From NCBI GenBank assembly GCA_963707965.1, contig CAVPRR010000004.1, forward strand, positions 124,001 through 188,000: a DNA stretch of 64,000 nt, given 5' to 3'. Both the position numbers and the translations under genes were made by a program. Shown here piece after piece: positions 23,953-33,621 of the stretch. The stretch is from VRUE01 sp963707965. GTDB lineage: Bacteria > Actinomycetota > Thermoleophilia > Solirubrobacterales > 70-9. Positions within the stretch are counted from its first letter, which is position 1. Every line of letters starts with the position of its first letter. Below the pieces are notes generated by a model. It was not told where the DNA came from. It searched no databases and was given only the letters and a program-made list of their open reading frames with translations.

Positions 23953-25131
23953 CTACAGCCCCATCTGTTTGCCGAGGATCTCCTTCATGATCTCGTCGGT
24001 GCCGCCGCCGATCGGGCCGAGGCGGGCGTCGCGGACGGCGCGCTCGATGCCGTACTCGCGCATGTAGCCGTAGCCGCCGTGGATCTGGAGGGACTCGTCG
24101 GCGATCTCCAGGACGGCGCGCTGGCTGACCAGCTTGGCCATGGTGACGTCCCTGATGCAGTCGTGGCCCTCGTAGAAGAGGCGCAGGGCGTTGTAGGTGA
24201 GCGCGCGGGCGGCGTCGGCCTGGGTAGCCATCTCGGCGACCTTGTGGCGGATTGCCTGGAATTTGCCGATCGGGCGGCCGAAGGCCTTGCGCTCGAGGGC
24301 GTAGGAGACGGTGACCTCGATCAGGCGCTGCATCGCCCCGACCGCGCCGATCGCCATCAGCAGCCGCTCCCAGGCGAAGTTGGCCATGATCAGTTTGAAG
24401 CCCTCGTTCTCGGGGCCGAGCAGGTTCTCGGCCGGGACCTCGACGTCGGTGAAGGCCAGCTCGCCGGTGTCGGATGAGTGCCAGCCCATCTTCTCCAGCT
24501 TCTGCGCAACCTCATAGCCGGGCATCTCGCGCTCCAGCACCAGGAACGAGATGCCGTGGTGGCCGCCATCCTGTGTCGTCTTCACGGCGCAGACGAGGAA
24601 GTCGGCGCGGACGCCGTTGGTGATGAAGGTCTTGGCGCCGTTGACGACATAGCCACCGTCCACCCGCCGCGCGAAAGTGGAGATGCCGGCGACGTCGGAG
24701 CCGGCACCCGGCTCGGTGATTCCCAGAGCGCCGATCTTCTCCCCTGCGATCCCGGGCACCAGCCAGCGCTGCTTTTGGTCCTCGGTGCCGAAGTTGAAGA
24801 TCGGCGGCATGGCGATCGAGGTGTGGGCGTTGAGGCTGGCGGCCACGCCTCCGGACCCCCCGGAGCGCGCCAGCTCCTCGACCCAGATCGCGTCGTGCAG
24901 GTGGGTCCCGCCCTGCCCGCCGTAGAGCTCGGGGAACTTCAGGCCGAGGAAGCCGAGCTCGGCGCAGCGCCTGTAGAGGTCGCGGGGGAATTCCCGCTCC
25001 GCCTCCCACTCGTCGACGTTGGGCGCGATCTCCTTGGCGACGAACCTGCCGACCGTCTCGCGCAGCTCCTCGTGCTCCTCGTCGAAGGGAGGCGGAATGG
25101 CCCGCACCCCGCTGTCCTTGATCACCGTCAC
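23953..25131 (-). CDS. Acyl-CoA dehydrogenase (IVD/LCAD-type)
   Basis: FAD enzyme of 392 aa catalysing alpha-beta desaturation of an acyl-CoA. Signatures: LGITEPGAGSDVAG (FAD/substrate), and QIHGGYGYMREYGIERAVRD in the C-terminal helical domain. The MCAD-type catalytic Glu of YEGT is replaced by Gly in GPIGGGTDEIM, while FAWERLLMA supplies the Glu used by isovaleryl-CoA and long-chain dehydrogenases, so branched or long substrates are likely. Related in sequence to the dehydrogenase at 27.7 kb. No co-transcribed partner. Confidence 0.92.
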   Translation of the reverse strand: MTVIKDSGVRAIPPPFDEEHEELRETVGRFVAKEIAPNVDEWEAEREFPRDLYRRCAELGFLGLKFPELYGGQGGTHLHDAIWVEELARSGGSGGVAASLNAHTSIAMPPIFNFGTEDQKQRWLVPGIAGEKIGALGITEPGAGSDVAGISTFARRVDGGYVVNGAKTFITNGVRADFLVCAVKTTQDGGHHGISFLVLEREMPGYEVAQKLEKMGWHSSDTGELAFTDVEVPAENLLGPENEGFKLIMANFAWERLLMAIGAVGAMQRLIEVTVSYALERKAFGRPIGKFQAIRHKVAEMATQADAARALTYNALRLFYEGHDCIRDVTMAKLVSQRAVLEIADESLQIHGGYGYMREYGIERAVRDARLGPIGGGTDEIMKEILGKQMGL

Positions 25132-25176
25132 CGGCCAGAAGCTAGCGCTTCATCGGATCGATGTGACTCGTCAACG

Positions 25177-25251
25177 GAATGGTCACGGAATCCCAGCACG
25201 TGAATGGTCACGGAATCCCAGCACGTGAATGGTCACGGAATCCCAGCACGT
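25177..25251. repeat. Three exact tandem copies of a 25-bp unit
   Basis: Units at 25177-25201, 25202-25226, 25227-25251, each beginning GAATGGTCACGGAATCCC and ending AGCACGT. No spacers between them, so not a CRISPR. Confidence 0.95.
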
Positions 25252-25391
25252 CGTCAACCGCCGCTACCGGCGTCCGCGCTGGTCCTCTGCCGTGAGCCGG
25301 AACCCCGTGAGCAAACGGGTTCAATGCGTTGAAACCGCCGCGCGCAGCGGTTTCCTTGACTACCCTCATCCGGCGTCGAACTTGCACCGTT

Positions 25392-25433
25392 ACGTGGCGT
25401 GGACCCACATCCACGTGGCGTGGACCCACATCC
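25392..25433. repeat. Two exact tandem copies of a 21-bp unit
   Basis: ACGTGGCGTGGACCCACATC plus C, at 25392-25412 and 25413-25433, just 9 bp before the DUF445 ATG, so the second copy spans its expected ribosome-binding region. Confidence 0.92.
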
Positions 25434-25442
25434 TGTGCGGCC

Positions 25443-26714
25443 ATGGACAACGAGACACTCAGCCTCCTCACCATCCCGCTGTTCACCGGCGCGATTGGCT
25501 ATGTGACCAACTCCACGGGCGTCTGGATGCTGTTCTACCCGGTGCGCTTTGCCGGCTTCAAGCTGCCCGGCCTCGCCGCCCTGGCCCACCTCTTTCCTCG
25601 CCGCATCCAGCAGATCCCCGGAGTCGGACAGGGAGGGATCGGCTGGCAGGGGATCGTTCCCTCGCGCGCGGCGAAGATGGGATCGATTGCGGTCGACAAG
25701 GGAATCGCCAAGCTCGGGGCCCCACGCGACTTCTACCGGCAGCTCGACCCAGAGGCGATCGCCGAGCACATCCTGGCCACCGCGCGCGGTGACGTTCACG
25801 ACGTCGTCGAGCGGATCATGGAGCGCGAGAGCCCGCAGCTCTGGCACGACCTGCCACCGCGCGTGCGTGCGGCCGTCCACGCCCGGGTCCAGGAGCAGCT
25901 GCCGGAGATCGTCCGCGCGATTACCGAGGAGATCGGAACCCACGTCGACCAGCTCGTCGACCTGAAGCTGATGGTCATCCACCGCATCGAGGCAAACCCA
26001 GCGCTGGCCAACCGGATCTTCCTCGAGGTGGGTCGCAGGGAGCTGCGCTTCATCGTCAACTTCGGGTTCTTCTTCGGCTTCCTGCTCGGCATCCCGACAG
26101 CCCTGCTGACCGTGCTGGTCCTCACCCAGTGGTGGGTGCTGCCGATCGCCGGCGTGCTGATTGGCTACACGACGAACCTGCTTGGCATCCGGATGATCTT
26201 CGAGCCGGTGCATCCCCGGCGGGTCGGGCCCTTCAGCATTCAGGGCCTCTTCCTCAAGCGCCAGCCGGAGGTCGCCGGGGTCTACGCGGACATCATCGCC
26301 AACGACATCGTGACGATGGGCAACATGGCCGAGGACCTGATGTACGGGCCCAACTCCGACCGCACGCGGCAGATGATCGAGACCGCCCTGCGCCCCGCCG
26401 TGGACCGGGCCGTCGGCCGCGCCAGGCCCGCAGTGCGGGCGGCGGTCGGCCGGCGCGAGTACGACACGATCCGCACCTCCGTCGCGGTGGAGGTTGCCGA
26501 CTACACGGTGGCGCCCCTTGCCGACGCCGACTTCAACCGCTCCCAGAGCGACGGCATCCGCGAATTCGTCGCGGCGCGGATGCGCAGGATGGACCCGGAG
26601 GACTTCTCGGAGATGCTGCGCACCGCGATGCGCGAGGACGAGTGGCTTCTCTACCTGCACGGCGCGGTACTCGGATTCGGCGCCGGCCTGCTACACCTGG
26701 CGATATTCGGATGA
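25443..26714 (+). CDS. DUF445 family membrane protein
   Basis: Protein of 423 aa. N-terminal segment LLTIPLFTGAIGYVTNSTGV and an internal hairpin of two membrane segments (FIVNFGFFFGFLLGIPTALL, WWVLPIAGVLIGYTTNLLGI) repeat the GYxTN motif seen twice in DUF445/YheB-like proteins; a C-terminal segment (GAVLGFGAGLLHLAIFG) completes it. Long amphipathic helices separate them. Function unknown; related proteins are linked to envelope integrity. The ATG was chosen over an upstream in-frame extension that runs through tandem repeats. Confidence 0.85.
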   Translation: MDNETLSLLTIPLFTGAIGYVTNSTGVWMLFYPVRFAGFKLPGLAALAHLFPRRIQQIPGVGQGGIGWQGIVPSRAAKMGSIAVDKGIAKLGAPRDFYRQLDPEAIAEHILATARGDVHDVVERIMERESPQLWHDLPPRVRAAVHARVQEQLPEIVRAITEEIGTHVDQLVDLKLMVIHRIEANPALANRIFLEVGRRELRFIVNFGFFFGFLLGIPTALLTVLVLTQWWVLPIAGVLIGYTTNLLGIRMIFEPVHPRRVGPFSIQGLFLKRQPEVAGVYADIIANDIVTMGNMAEDLMYGPNSDRTRQMIETALRPAVDRAVGRARPAVRAAVGRREYDTIRTSVAVEVADYTVAPLADADFNRSQSDGIREFVAARMRRMDPEDFSEMLRTAMREDEWLLYLHGAVLGFGAGLLHLAIFG

Positions 26715-26738
26715 GCGATCGCAGGAGGCGATCCCCGT

Positions 26739-27590
26739 ATGGACGATGAGAGTGGGGTGCGTGGCTCCCGGCCAGGGCGGTCGCTGGTGCCCCTCGAGCC
26801 GGAGCCGTCCCGATTCGAGGAGGTTCTGCGGGCGGCCCCGGGCCTGGCCCGCATCGCCGTCAATGTGAGCTGGCGGGGCGCCGCCGGCGTGGCGAACGCC
26901 TACGTCAACGGCGCCTCGCAGATCGTCCGCGCCGCCTCAAGGGGAGAGTCGACCGCGCAGGTGATTCAGGAGGCCCGCGCCGGGCTGCGCGCCTATGGCC
27001 GCGACCTGCTTGGCATCTCCGACACGGCGACTGGGCAAGCAGCCGGCTCCCGCGGGGGCCCGCCGGGCGGTTCTCACCCAGGTGCCGGGGACTTCTCGAC
27101 CGAGGCGCTGCGCCATCGCGGCCAGGAGCTGCTGCGCCAGTCAGCGGACGTCAGGGTCGACCAGGACTCACACCCCGCATACATGCGGATCCTCGACGCC
27201 CTCGCCCCCGACGAGGCGCGCATCCTTCGCTTTCTCGCGCAGGGCGGTCCGCAGCCCTCGGTCGACGTGCGGTCCGGCCTGCCGCTGACCTCGGAGCTGA
27301 TCGCCCAGGGGCGCACGATGATCGCCCAGGAGGCGGGCTGCCGCCACGCCGACCGCGTCTACGCCTACCTCAACAACCTGCACCGGCTCGGGTTGATCTG
27401 GTTCTCGCGCGAGACGATCAGGGACGCGCAGCGCTATCAGGTGCTCGAGGCCCAGCCCGCGGTGGTGGAGGCGCGGGCCGAAGGCGGGCGCCTGACCCGC
27501 ACCGTCCGCCGCAGCATCGTGCTCACCCCGTTCGGCGAGGACTTCTGCGCCATCTGCATGCCGCGCGAGGAACTGGAGCCGCTCCAGTAG
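26739..27590 (+). CDS. Abi-alpha (DUF4393)-like protein
   Basis: Protein of 283 aa, with AGGAGG upstream of the ATG, 24 bp after DUF445. The C-terminal half resembles the Abi-alpha/DUF4393 family: PAYMRILDALAPDEARILRFL, then a segment ending LNNLHRLGLIWFSRE and VLTPFGEDFCAICM. The N-terminal half is helical, with a Gly/Pro/Ser-rich linker at about 95-115. Some family members are linked to abortive infection, but that is not established here; the family assignment itself is moderate. A perfect 53-bp palindrome follows. Confidence 0.6.
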   Translation: MDDESGVRGSRPGRSLVPLEPEPSRFEEVLRAAPGLARIAVNVSWRGAAGVANAYVNGASQIVRAASRGESTAQVIQEARAGLRAYGRDLLGISDTATGQAAGSRGGPPGGSHPGAGDFSTEALRHRGQELLRQSADVRVDQDSHPAYMRILDALAPDEARILRFLAQGGPQPSVDVRSGLPLTSELIAQGRTMIAQEAGCRHADRVYAYLNNLHRLGLIWFSRETIRDAQRYQVLEAQPAVVEARAEGGRLTRTVRRSIVLTPFGEDFCAICMPREELEPLQ

Positions 27591-27611
27591 GCGCCTTCGC
27601 GCCCCTCCGCC

Positions 27612-27664
27612 CCGTCGCGTTCGCTGTTCCTGGCGCTCAGCGCCAGGAACAGCGAACGCGACGG
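27612..27664. terminator. 53-bp perfect palindrome, bidirectional terminator
   Basis: Arms of 26 bp (27612-27637 and 27639-27664) pair perfectly around a single C. It lies between two convergent genes. Confidence 0.75.
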
Positions 27665-27684
27665 CAAACCGCAAACGCGCTCGC

Positions 27685-28902
<1,218 letters not shown>

Positions 28903-29035
28903 TGGTCTCTCTCCTCCGTTCGCTGGCCCGGATCGGCGGTGCCGGCCGCCCCGGAGCCCATTTGTAACCCTCGAAATCGGAGTGGACAGTAGCACTTCCC
29001 ACTTCCAGCCTGCTTCGGCTATGGTCCCCGGCGGG

Positions 29036-29818
29036 ATGGACTACGAGGTCGTCAAGTACGAGGTCGCCGGTGGCGTCGCCACCGTGACGCTGAACAATCC
29101 GGAGAAGCGCAACATGCTCTCCGGCCAGATGCTGGTCGAGCTGGTCGACGCGATGAAGGTTGCGCGCGACGCCGAGGAGGTTCGCGCGGTCGTCCTGACC
29201 GGCGCCGGCGAGAAGGCCTTCTGCGCCGGCGCGGACCTGGGCGGCTTCGCCGCGGACGCGCCACTCGTGGCCAAACACTTCGCCACGGACCTCTTCCTCG
29301 AATTCTTCCGGCTGATGCCGCGCCTCGGCAAGCCCTCGCTGTGCGCCGCCAACGGCCACGTGCTGGCGGGCGGGATGGGCCTTGCCCTCTCCTGTGACCT
29401 GCTGATCGCCAAGGAGGGCGCGACGTTCGGCACGCCGGAGATCAACGTCGGGGCCTTCCCCTACATGATCATGGCGATCATCTATCGCAACGTCCCGCGC
29501 AAGAAGGTCAACGAGATGATGCTCCTGGGCGAGCGGCTGAGCGCGGAGCAGGCGGTCGAGTACGGGCTGGCGAACAAGGTCGTGCCGGCGGGAGAGTTCG
29601 ACGCCGCCGTCGCCGACTGGGCTCAGAAGCTGGCCTCCAAGAGCCCGGTGCTGATGCGGCTTGGCCACGACGCGATGTACCGCCAGCAGGACATGGCCGT
29701 CGACGACGCGCTCGAGTACCTGCGCTCGCAGCTCTCCATCACGTTCTCGACAGAGGACATCGTCGAGGGTGTCACCGCATTCTTCGAGAAGCGCGAACCG
29801 CAGTGGAAGGGACGGTAG
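29036..29818 (+). CDS. Enoyl-CoA hydratase
   Basis: Crotonase-family protein of 260 aa (ATG at 29036; an ATG 15 bp upstream is possible). FCAGADLGGF and ANGHVLAGGMGLALSCDLL form the oxyanion hole, and FGTPEINVGAFPYM retains the Glu of the PEIxxG motif. The carboxyltransferase start follows 3 bp after the stop, so both are in one operon, consistent with hydration of an enoyl-CoA such as methylglutaconyl-CoA or a simple enoyl-CoA. Specificity unknown. Confidence 0.88.
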   Translation: MDYEVVKYEVAGGVATVTLNNPEKRNMLSGQMLVELVDAMKVARDAEEVRAVVLTGAGEKAFCAGADLGGFAADAPLVAKHFATDLFLEFFRLMPRLGKPSLCAANGHVLAGGMGLALSCDLLIAKEGATFGTPEINVGAFPYMIMAIIYRNVPRKKVNEMMLLGERLSAEQAVEYGLANKVVPAGEFDAAVADWAQKLASKSPVLMRLGHDAMYRQQDMAVDDALEYLRSQLSITFSTEDIVEGVTAFFEKREPQWKGR

Positions 29819-29820
29819 GA

Positions 29821-31416
29821 GTGGCGAGCACCGACAAGGAGCAGCAGCACCTCCTCCCGGGGACGGCCCCGCTGGGCGAGCTGACCGAGCAGCTGCACGA
29901 GCGGCGCGAGAAGGCGAAGCTCGGCGGCGGCGAGGAGAAGATCGCCAAGCAGCACGAGCGCGGCAAGCTGACCGCCCGCGAGCGGATCGACCTGCTGGTC
30001 GAGGAGGGAACCTTTGTCGAGATGGGCATCCACGGCCGCCCGCACTTCGCCCAGCGGGCGATGGAGGGCAAGGAGGCGCCGGCCGACGGGGTGATCACCG
30101 GCTGGGGAGACATCGACGGCCGGGCCTGCTGCATCGCCGCCTACGACTTCACCGTGATGGCGGGCTCGATGGGGATGACCGGCGAGCTGAAGGTGACCCG
30201 CCTGCGCGAGATGGCGCTATCGAAGCGGATGCCGTTCGTCTGGCTGCTCGACTCGGCCGGCGCCCGCATCCAGGAGGCGACCGGCTCGCTCTTCGCCGGT
30301 TCCGGCCACCTCTTCCGCGAGGAGGTCGAAATGTCGGGCGTGATCCCGATGGTCGCGGCGATGATGGGGCCCTGCGCGGCCGGCACCGCCTACATCCCGG
30401 CGCTCGCCGACTTCGTGCCGATGGTCTCCGGCCAGGGGGCGATGGCGCTGGCCGGGCCCCACCTGACCAAAGCGGTGACCGGGGAGGACATCTCGATGGA
30501 GGACCTCGGCGGCGCCAAGGTGCACTGCCGCAAATCGGGAGTGGGGGACCTCGAGGTGAAGGACGACCCCGAGTGCATCGAAGCCATCAAGAAGTACCTC
30601 TCCTACTTTCCGCCCAACTGCGAGCAGAAGCCGCCAATCGTCGAGAGCTCCGATCCCGACGACCGCATGTCGGAGAAGCTGATGGAGATCGTCCCGGAGT
30701 CCTCGCGCAAGCCCTATGACATGTACGACGTGATCCGCGAGATCGTCGACGATGGCGACTTCTTCGACATCAAGCCGAAGTTCGCCAAGACACTGATCAC
30801 CTGCTTTGCCCGCTTCGGCGGCCAGCCAGCGGGCATCGTGGCCAATCAGCCCAAGCAGCTGGCCGGCATCCTCGACAACGACTCAGCCGACAAGGCGGCG
30901 CGCTTCATCAACCTTTGCGACGCCTTCAACATCCCGCTCGTCTTCCTTCAGGACGTGCCGGGCTTCATGGTCGGCGCGAAGGTCGAGCACGCGGGGATCA
31001 TCCGCCACGGGGCGAAGATGCTCTACGCGGTCAGCCGCGCCACCGTGCCGAAGGTGACCGTGGTGGTGCGCAAGGCCTACGGGGCCGGCTACTACGTGAT
31101 GTGCGGCAAGGCCTATGAGCCCGACCTGATCGTCGCCTGGCCAGGGGCGGAGATCTCGGTGATGGGGGCCGAGGGGGCCGTCAACATCATCGGCCGCTCG
31201 GCGATCGAGGCCTCCGACGATCCGGACGCCACCCGCGAGGCGATGCTGAACGCCGTCCGCGAGCAGATCGACCCCTACATCGCGGCGGGCAACGCCGTCA
31301 TCGATGACATCATCGATCCGCGCGAGACCCGCCCGACGATCGTCAGGGCTCTTCGCATGGCGAAGACCAAGCACGTCGAGAAGCCCGCCAAACGCCATGG
31401 AGTGATGCCCGTATGA
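29821..31416 (+). CDS. Acyl-CoA carboxylase carboxyltransferase (PccB/MccB-like beta subunit)
   Basis: Crotonase-superfamily carboxyltransferase of 531 aa, GTG at 29821 (a GTG at 29803 is possible). N-terminal HERGKLTARERIDLLVEEGT, acyl-CoA oxyanion GGs in WLLDSAGARIQEATGSLFAG, and C-terminal biotin-binding RHGAKMLYAVSRATVPKVTV, KAYGAGYYVMCGKAYEPD. It transfers carboxyl from carboxybiotin to an acyl-CoA. The matching biotin carboxylase subunit is absent from the window; the small biotin carrier at 13.3 kb could serve it. Operon with enoyl-CoA hydratase. Confidence 0.92.
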   Translation: MASTDKEQQHLLPGTAPLGELTEQLHERREKAKLGGGEEKIAKQHERGKLTARERIDLLVEEGTFVEMGIHGRPHFAQRAMEGKEAPADGVITGWGDIDGRACCIAAYDFTVMAGSMGMTGELKVTRLREMALSKRMPFVWLLDSAGARIQEATGSLFAGSGHLFREEVEMSGVIPMVAAMMGPCAAGTAYIPALADFVPMVSGQGAMALAGPHLTKAVTGEDISMEDLGGAKVHCRKSGVGDLEVKDDPECIEAIKKYLSYFPPNCEQKPPIVESSDPDDRMSEKLMEIVPESSRKPYDMYDVIREIVDDGDFFDIKPKFAKTLITCFARFGGQPAGIVANQPKQLAGILDNDSADKAARFINLCDAFNIPLVFLQDVPGFMVGAKVEHAGIIRHGAKMLYAVSRATVPKVTVVVRKAYGAGYYVMCGKAYEPDLIVAWPGAEISVMGAEGAVNIIGRSAIEASDDPDATREAMLNAVREQIDPYIAAGNAVIDDIIDPRETRPTIVRALRMAKTKHVEKPAKRHGVMPV

Positions 31417-31433
31417 GCCGGCGGGGCACCCTT

Positions 31434-31450
31434 GTCGGGCTATGCCCGAC
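31434..31450 (+). other. Intercistronic hairpin
   Basis: GTCGGGC-TAT-GCCCGAC between the carboxyltransferase stop and the BKACE ribosome site; possible mRNA processing or stability element. Confidence 0.4.
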
Positions 31451-31474
31451 TGACGCGCCCCGAGGAGGTGGCAG

Positions 31475-32371
31475 ATGAGTTCGTTCGACGCTCCGGTTGT
31501 CATCAGTTGTTCCATCTCTGGCGTGATCGCCAACCGGGACCAGTGCCCGGCGATCCCCTACACGCCGGATGAGTACGCGGCGGAGGCGCGGCGGGCGGTC
31601 GACGAGGGCGCCTCGCAGATCCACATCCACGCCCGGAAGCCCGACGGGACCCCCTCGTATGAGATCGAGGACTTCCAGGCGATCACCGAGGCGATCCTGG
31701 CCGAGGTCGGCGACGTCGTCATCAACTACTCGACCGGGGCGATCGGCATCCCGATCGAGAAGCGGATCGCGTACCTGCGGGCCCTGAAGCCGGATGTGGC
31801 GGCGCTCAACATGAGCTCGATGAACTACGCCAAGTACTCCAGGCGCCGCAAGGACTTTGTCTTCAAGGCGGTGTTCGAGAACAGCTTCGACACGATCATC
31901 GAGTTCCTGACGGCGATGAAGGAGCTCGGGGTGAAGCCCGAGCACGAGTGCTTCGACGCCGGCCACGTCGCCAACCTCGACCCGCTGATCGACATGGGAT
32001 TGCTGGAGCGGACGCCGTTGCAGATTTCGCTGGTGATGGGAGTTAACGGCGGCATCCGCCCGACTCCACGCAACGTCGGCTTCGTGGCAGATCAGATTCC
32101 CGGTGGCGCTGAGGGCCGGAACCAGTGGCAGGTGATCGGCATCTCCCGCGACCAGTGGAAGCTGCTCGGCGCGGCGCTGGTGCTGGGCGGCAACGTCCGC
32201 GCCGGCGTCGAGGACAACCTCTACCTGCCGAACGGCGAGATGGCCAAGTCGAACGGCGAGCTGATCGCCAAGGCAAGGCAGATGGCCGAGGATGTCGGCC
32301 GCCGCGCGGCCACCGTGGCCGAGGCCCGCGAGCTCTTGGGGGTTCCCAGGCGTGAGCGATCTGCCGCTTAG
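31475..32371 (+). CDS. 3-keto-5-aminohexanoate cleavage (BKACE) family enzyme
   Basis: Protein of 298 aa, ATG preceded by GAGGAGG. Zinc motif HIHARKPDG with both His of HxH near residue 50, TGAIGIPIEKRI, and VGLEDNLY-like AGVEDNLYLPNGE carrying the conserved Glu. BKACE enzymes condense a beta-keto acid with acetyl-CoA and split it to acetoacetate plus a new acyl-CoA. Overlaps the CoA-transferase gene by 20 bp. The exact keto acid is unknown; the lysine-fermentation role is unlikely without its partner genes. Confidence 0.9.
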   Translation: MSSFDAPVVISCSISGVIANRDQCPAIPYTPDEYAAEARRAVDEGASQIHIHARKPDGTPSYEIEDFQAITEAILAEVGDVVINYSTGAIGIPIEKRIAYLRALKPDVAALNMSSMNYAKYSRRRKDFVFKAVFENSFDTIIEFLTAMKELGVKPEHECFDAGHVANLDPLIDMGLLERTPLQISLVMGVNGGIRPTPRNVGFVADQIPGGAEGRNQWQVIGISRDQWKLLGAALVLGGNVRAGVEDNLYLPNGEMAKSNGELIAKARQMAEDVGRRAATVAEARELLGVPRRERSAA

Positions 32372-33587
32372 CGACGTCAGGGTCCTCGACCTGACCCGCC
32401 TCCTGCCCGGCGGCTTCTGCTCGCTTCTGCTCGCGGACCTCGGCGCCGAGGTGCTGAAGGTCGAGGACACCGGGATGGGCGACTACATCCGCTGGGCACC
32501 GCCCTACTACGGCGACGAGGAGCAGCAGGAGCTCGGGACCCGCTCGGCGCTCTACCTCGCGCTCAACCGTGGCAAGCGCTCGATTCGCCTTGACCTCAAG
32601 TCCGAGCGGGGGTGCGAGGCTCTGCTGCGGCTTGTCAGGTCCCATGACGTGGTCCTGGACGGCTTTCGCCCCGGGGTGCTCGACCGGCTCGGGGTCGGCT
32701 ACGAGCAAATGCGCCAGGCCAATCCGGCGATCGTGTTCTGCGCGATAACCGGTTACGGCCAGGACGGCCCCTACACCCAGCGCGCCGGCCACGACATGAA
32801 CTACCTCGGCCTGGTCGGGCTGCTCGGCCTGACCGGCGCGCGGGACGGCCCCCCCGTCCAGTCGGCCGGTCAGATTGCCGACATCGGCGGCGGCGGGCTG
32901 ATGGCGGCCTTCGCCGTGATGGCGGCGCTGCACGAGCGGCAGCGGTCCGGCGAGGGGCAGATGGTCGACGTCTCGATGGCCGACGGGGCGCTTTCCTGGC
33001 TGGCGCTGGTCGCCGGTCGCTACTTCTGCGACGGAGAGGTGCCGCGCCGCGGAGAGCAACAGCTGGCGGGAGGACTGCTCTGCTACCTGCCGTATGAGGC
33101 CGCGGACGGGTGGGTCACCTGCGGGGCGCTCGAGCCGAAGTTCTGGGCGGCCTTCTGCAACGGGGTCGATCGCCCCGATCTGGTCGAGAAGCAGTTCGAG
33201 GCGCCCGGCTCCGACGCATGGCGCGAGGTTGCCGCGGTATTCCGCTCGCGCACGCGAGCGGAATGGCTCGCCTTCAACGACGAGCACGACTGCTGCATCG
33301 AGCCGGTCCTCGACCTCGGCGAGGCGCTCGACTCCGACCTGGTCCACGCACGCGAGATGGTGACGGCGATCGAGCAGCCCGGCCTCGGCACCGTGCGCCA
33401 GCTGGGCGTGCCTCTGAAGATGAGCCGCACCCCGGGCGACCCGACCCGACCCGCTCCGGCCTTCGGCGAGCACACCGATGAGGTGCTGCTCGAGGCCGGC
33501 TATTCGGCGGATGAGATCGCGGAGTTGAAGGAGTCCGGTGCCGCCGCCGGCCCCAGCGCCGATTCCGCCACCACCTTCCGCGCATGA
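32352..33587 (+). CDS. CaiB/BaiF family III CoA-transferase or alpha-methylacyl-CoA racemase
   Basis: Protein of 411 aa, GTG at 32352 within the BKACE gene. VRVLDLTRLLPGGFCSLLLA and DLGAEVLKVEDT open the family fold, YLALNRGKRSIRLDLKSE follows, and the catalytic Asp is in AGHDMNYLGLVG, a form typical of alpha-methylacyl-CoA racemase (AMACR) together with QMVDVSMADGALSW. Racemisation of 2-methyl acyl-CoAs or CoA transfer would fit branched-chain acyl-CoA degradation in this cluster. A perfect 12-bp intragenic palindrome is at 33239-33264. Confidence 0.88.
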   Translation: MSDLPLSDVRVLDLTRLLPGGFCSLLLADLGAEVLKVEDTGMGDYIRWAPPYYGDEEQQELGTRSALYLALNRGKRSIRLDLKSERGCEALLRLVRSHDVVLDGFRPGVLDRLGVGYEQMRQANPAIVFCAITGYGQDGPYTQRAGHDMNYLGLVGLLGLTGARDGPPVQSAGQIADIGGGGLMAAFAVMAALHERQRSGEGQMVDVSMADGALSWLALVAGRYFCDGEVPRRGEQQLAGGLLCYLPYEAADGWVTCGALEPKFWAAFCNGVDRPDLVEKQFEAPGSDAWREVAAVFRSRTRAEWLAFNDEHDCCIEPVLDLGEALDSDLVHAREMVTAIEQPGLGTVRQLGVPLKMSRTPGDPTRPAPAFGEHTDEVLLEAGYSADEIAELKESGAAAGPSADSATTFRA

Positions 33588-33621
33588 GCGCTGGATGCTG
33601 CAGGGCTCCGGGATCGGTGTG

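Larger units (their letters stand above)
25132..25442. other. 311-bp repeat-rich intergenic region
   Basis: Largest non-coding gap, between divergent genes. It contains three exact tandem 25-bp copies (25177-25251), a hairpin GAAACCGC...GCGGTTTC (25331-25354) and two exact 21-bp copies (25392-25433). No gene seen. Promoters for both flanking genes must lie here. Confidence 0.7.

Noticed and set aside
25177..25251. Three 25-bp direct repeats considered as a CRISPR remnant.
   Set aside because: The units are directly tandem with no spacers, and no cas gene is in the window.
26712..26750. An ATG overlapping the DUF445 stop (ATGAGCGATCGC) as the start of the Abi-alpha-like gene.
   Set aside because: That frame hits a stop after 12 codons; the ATG at 26739 opens the long frame and has a good ribosome site.
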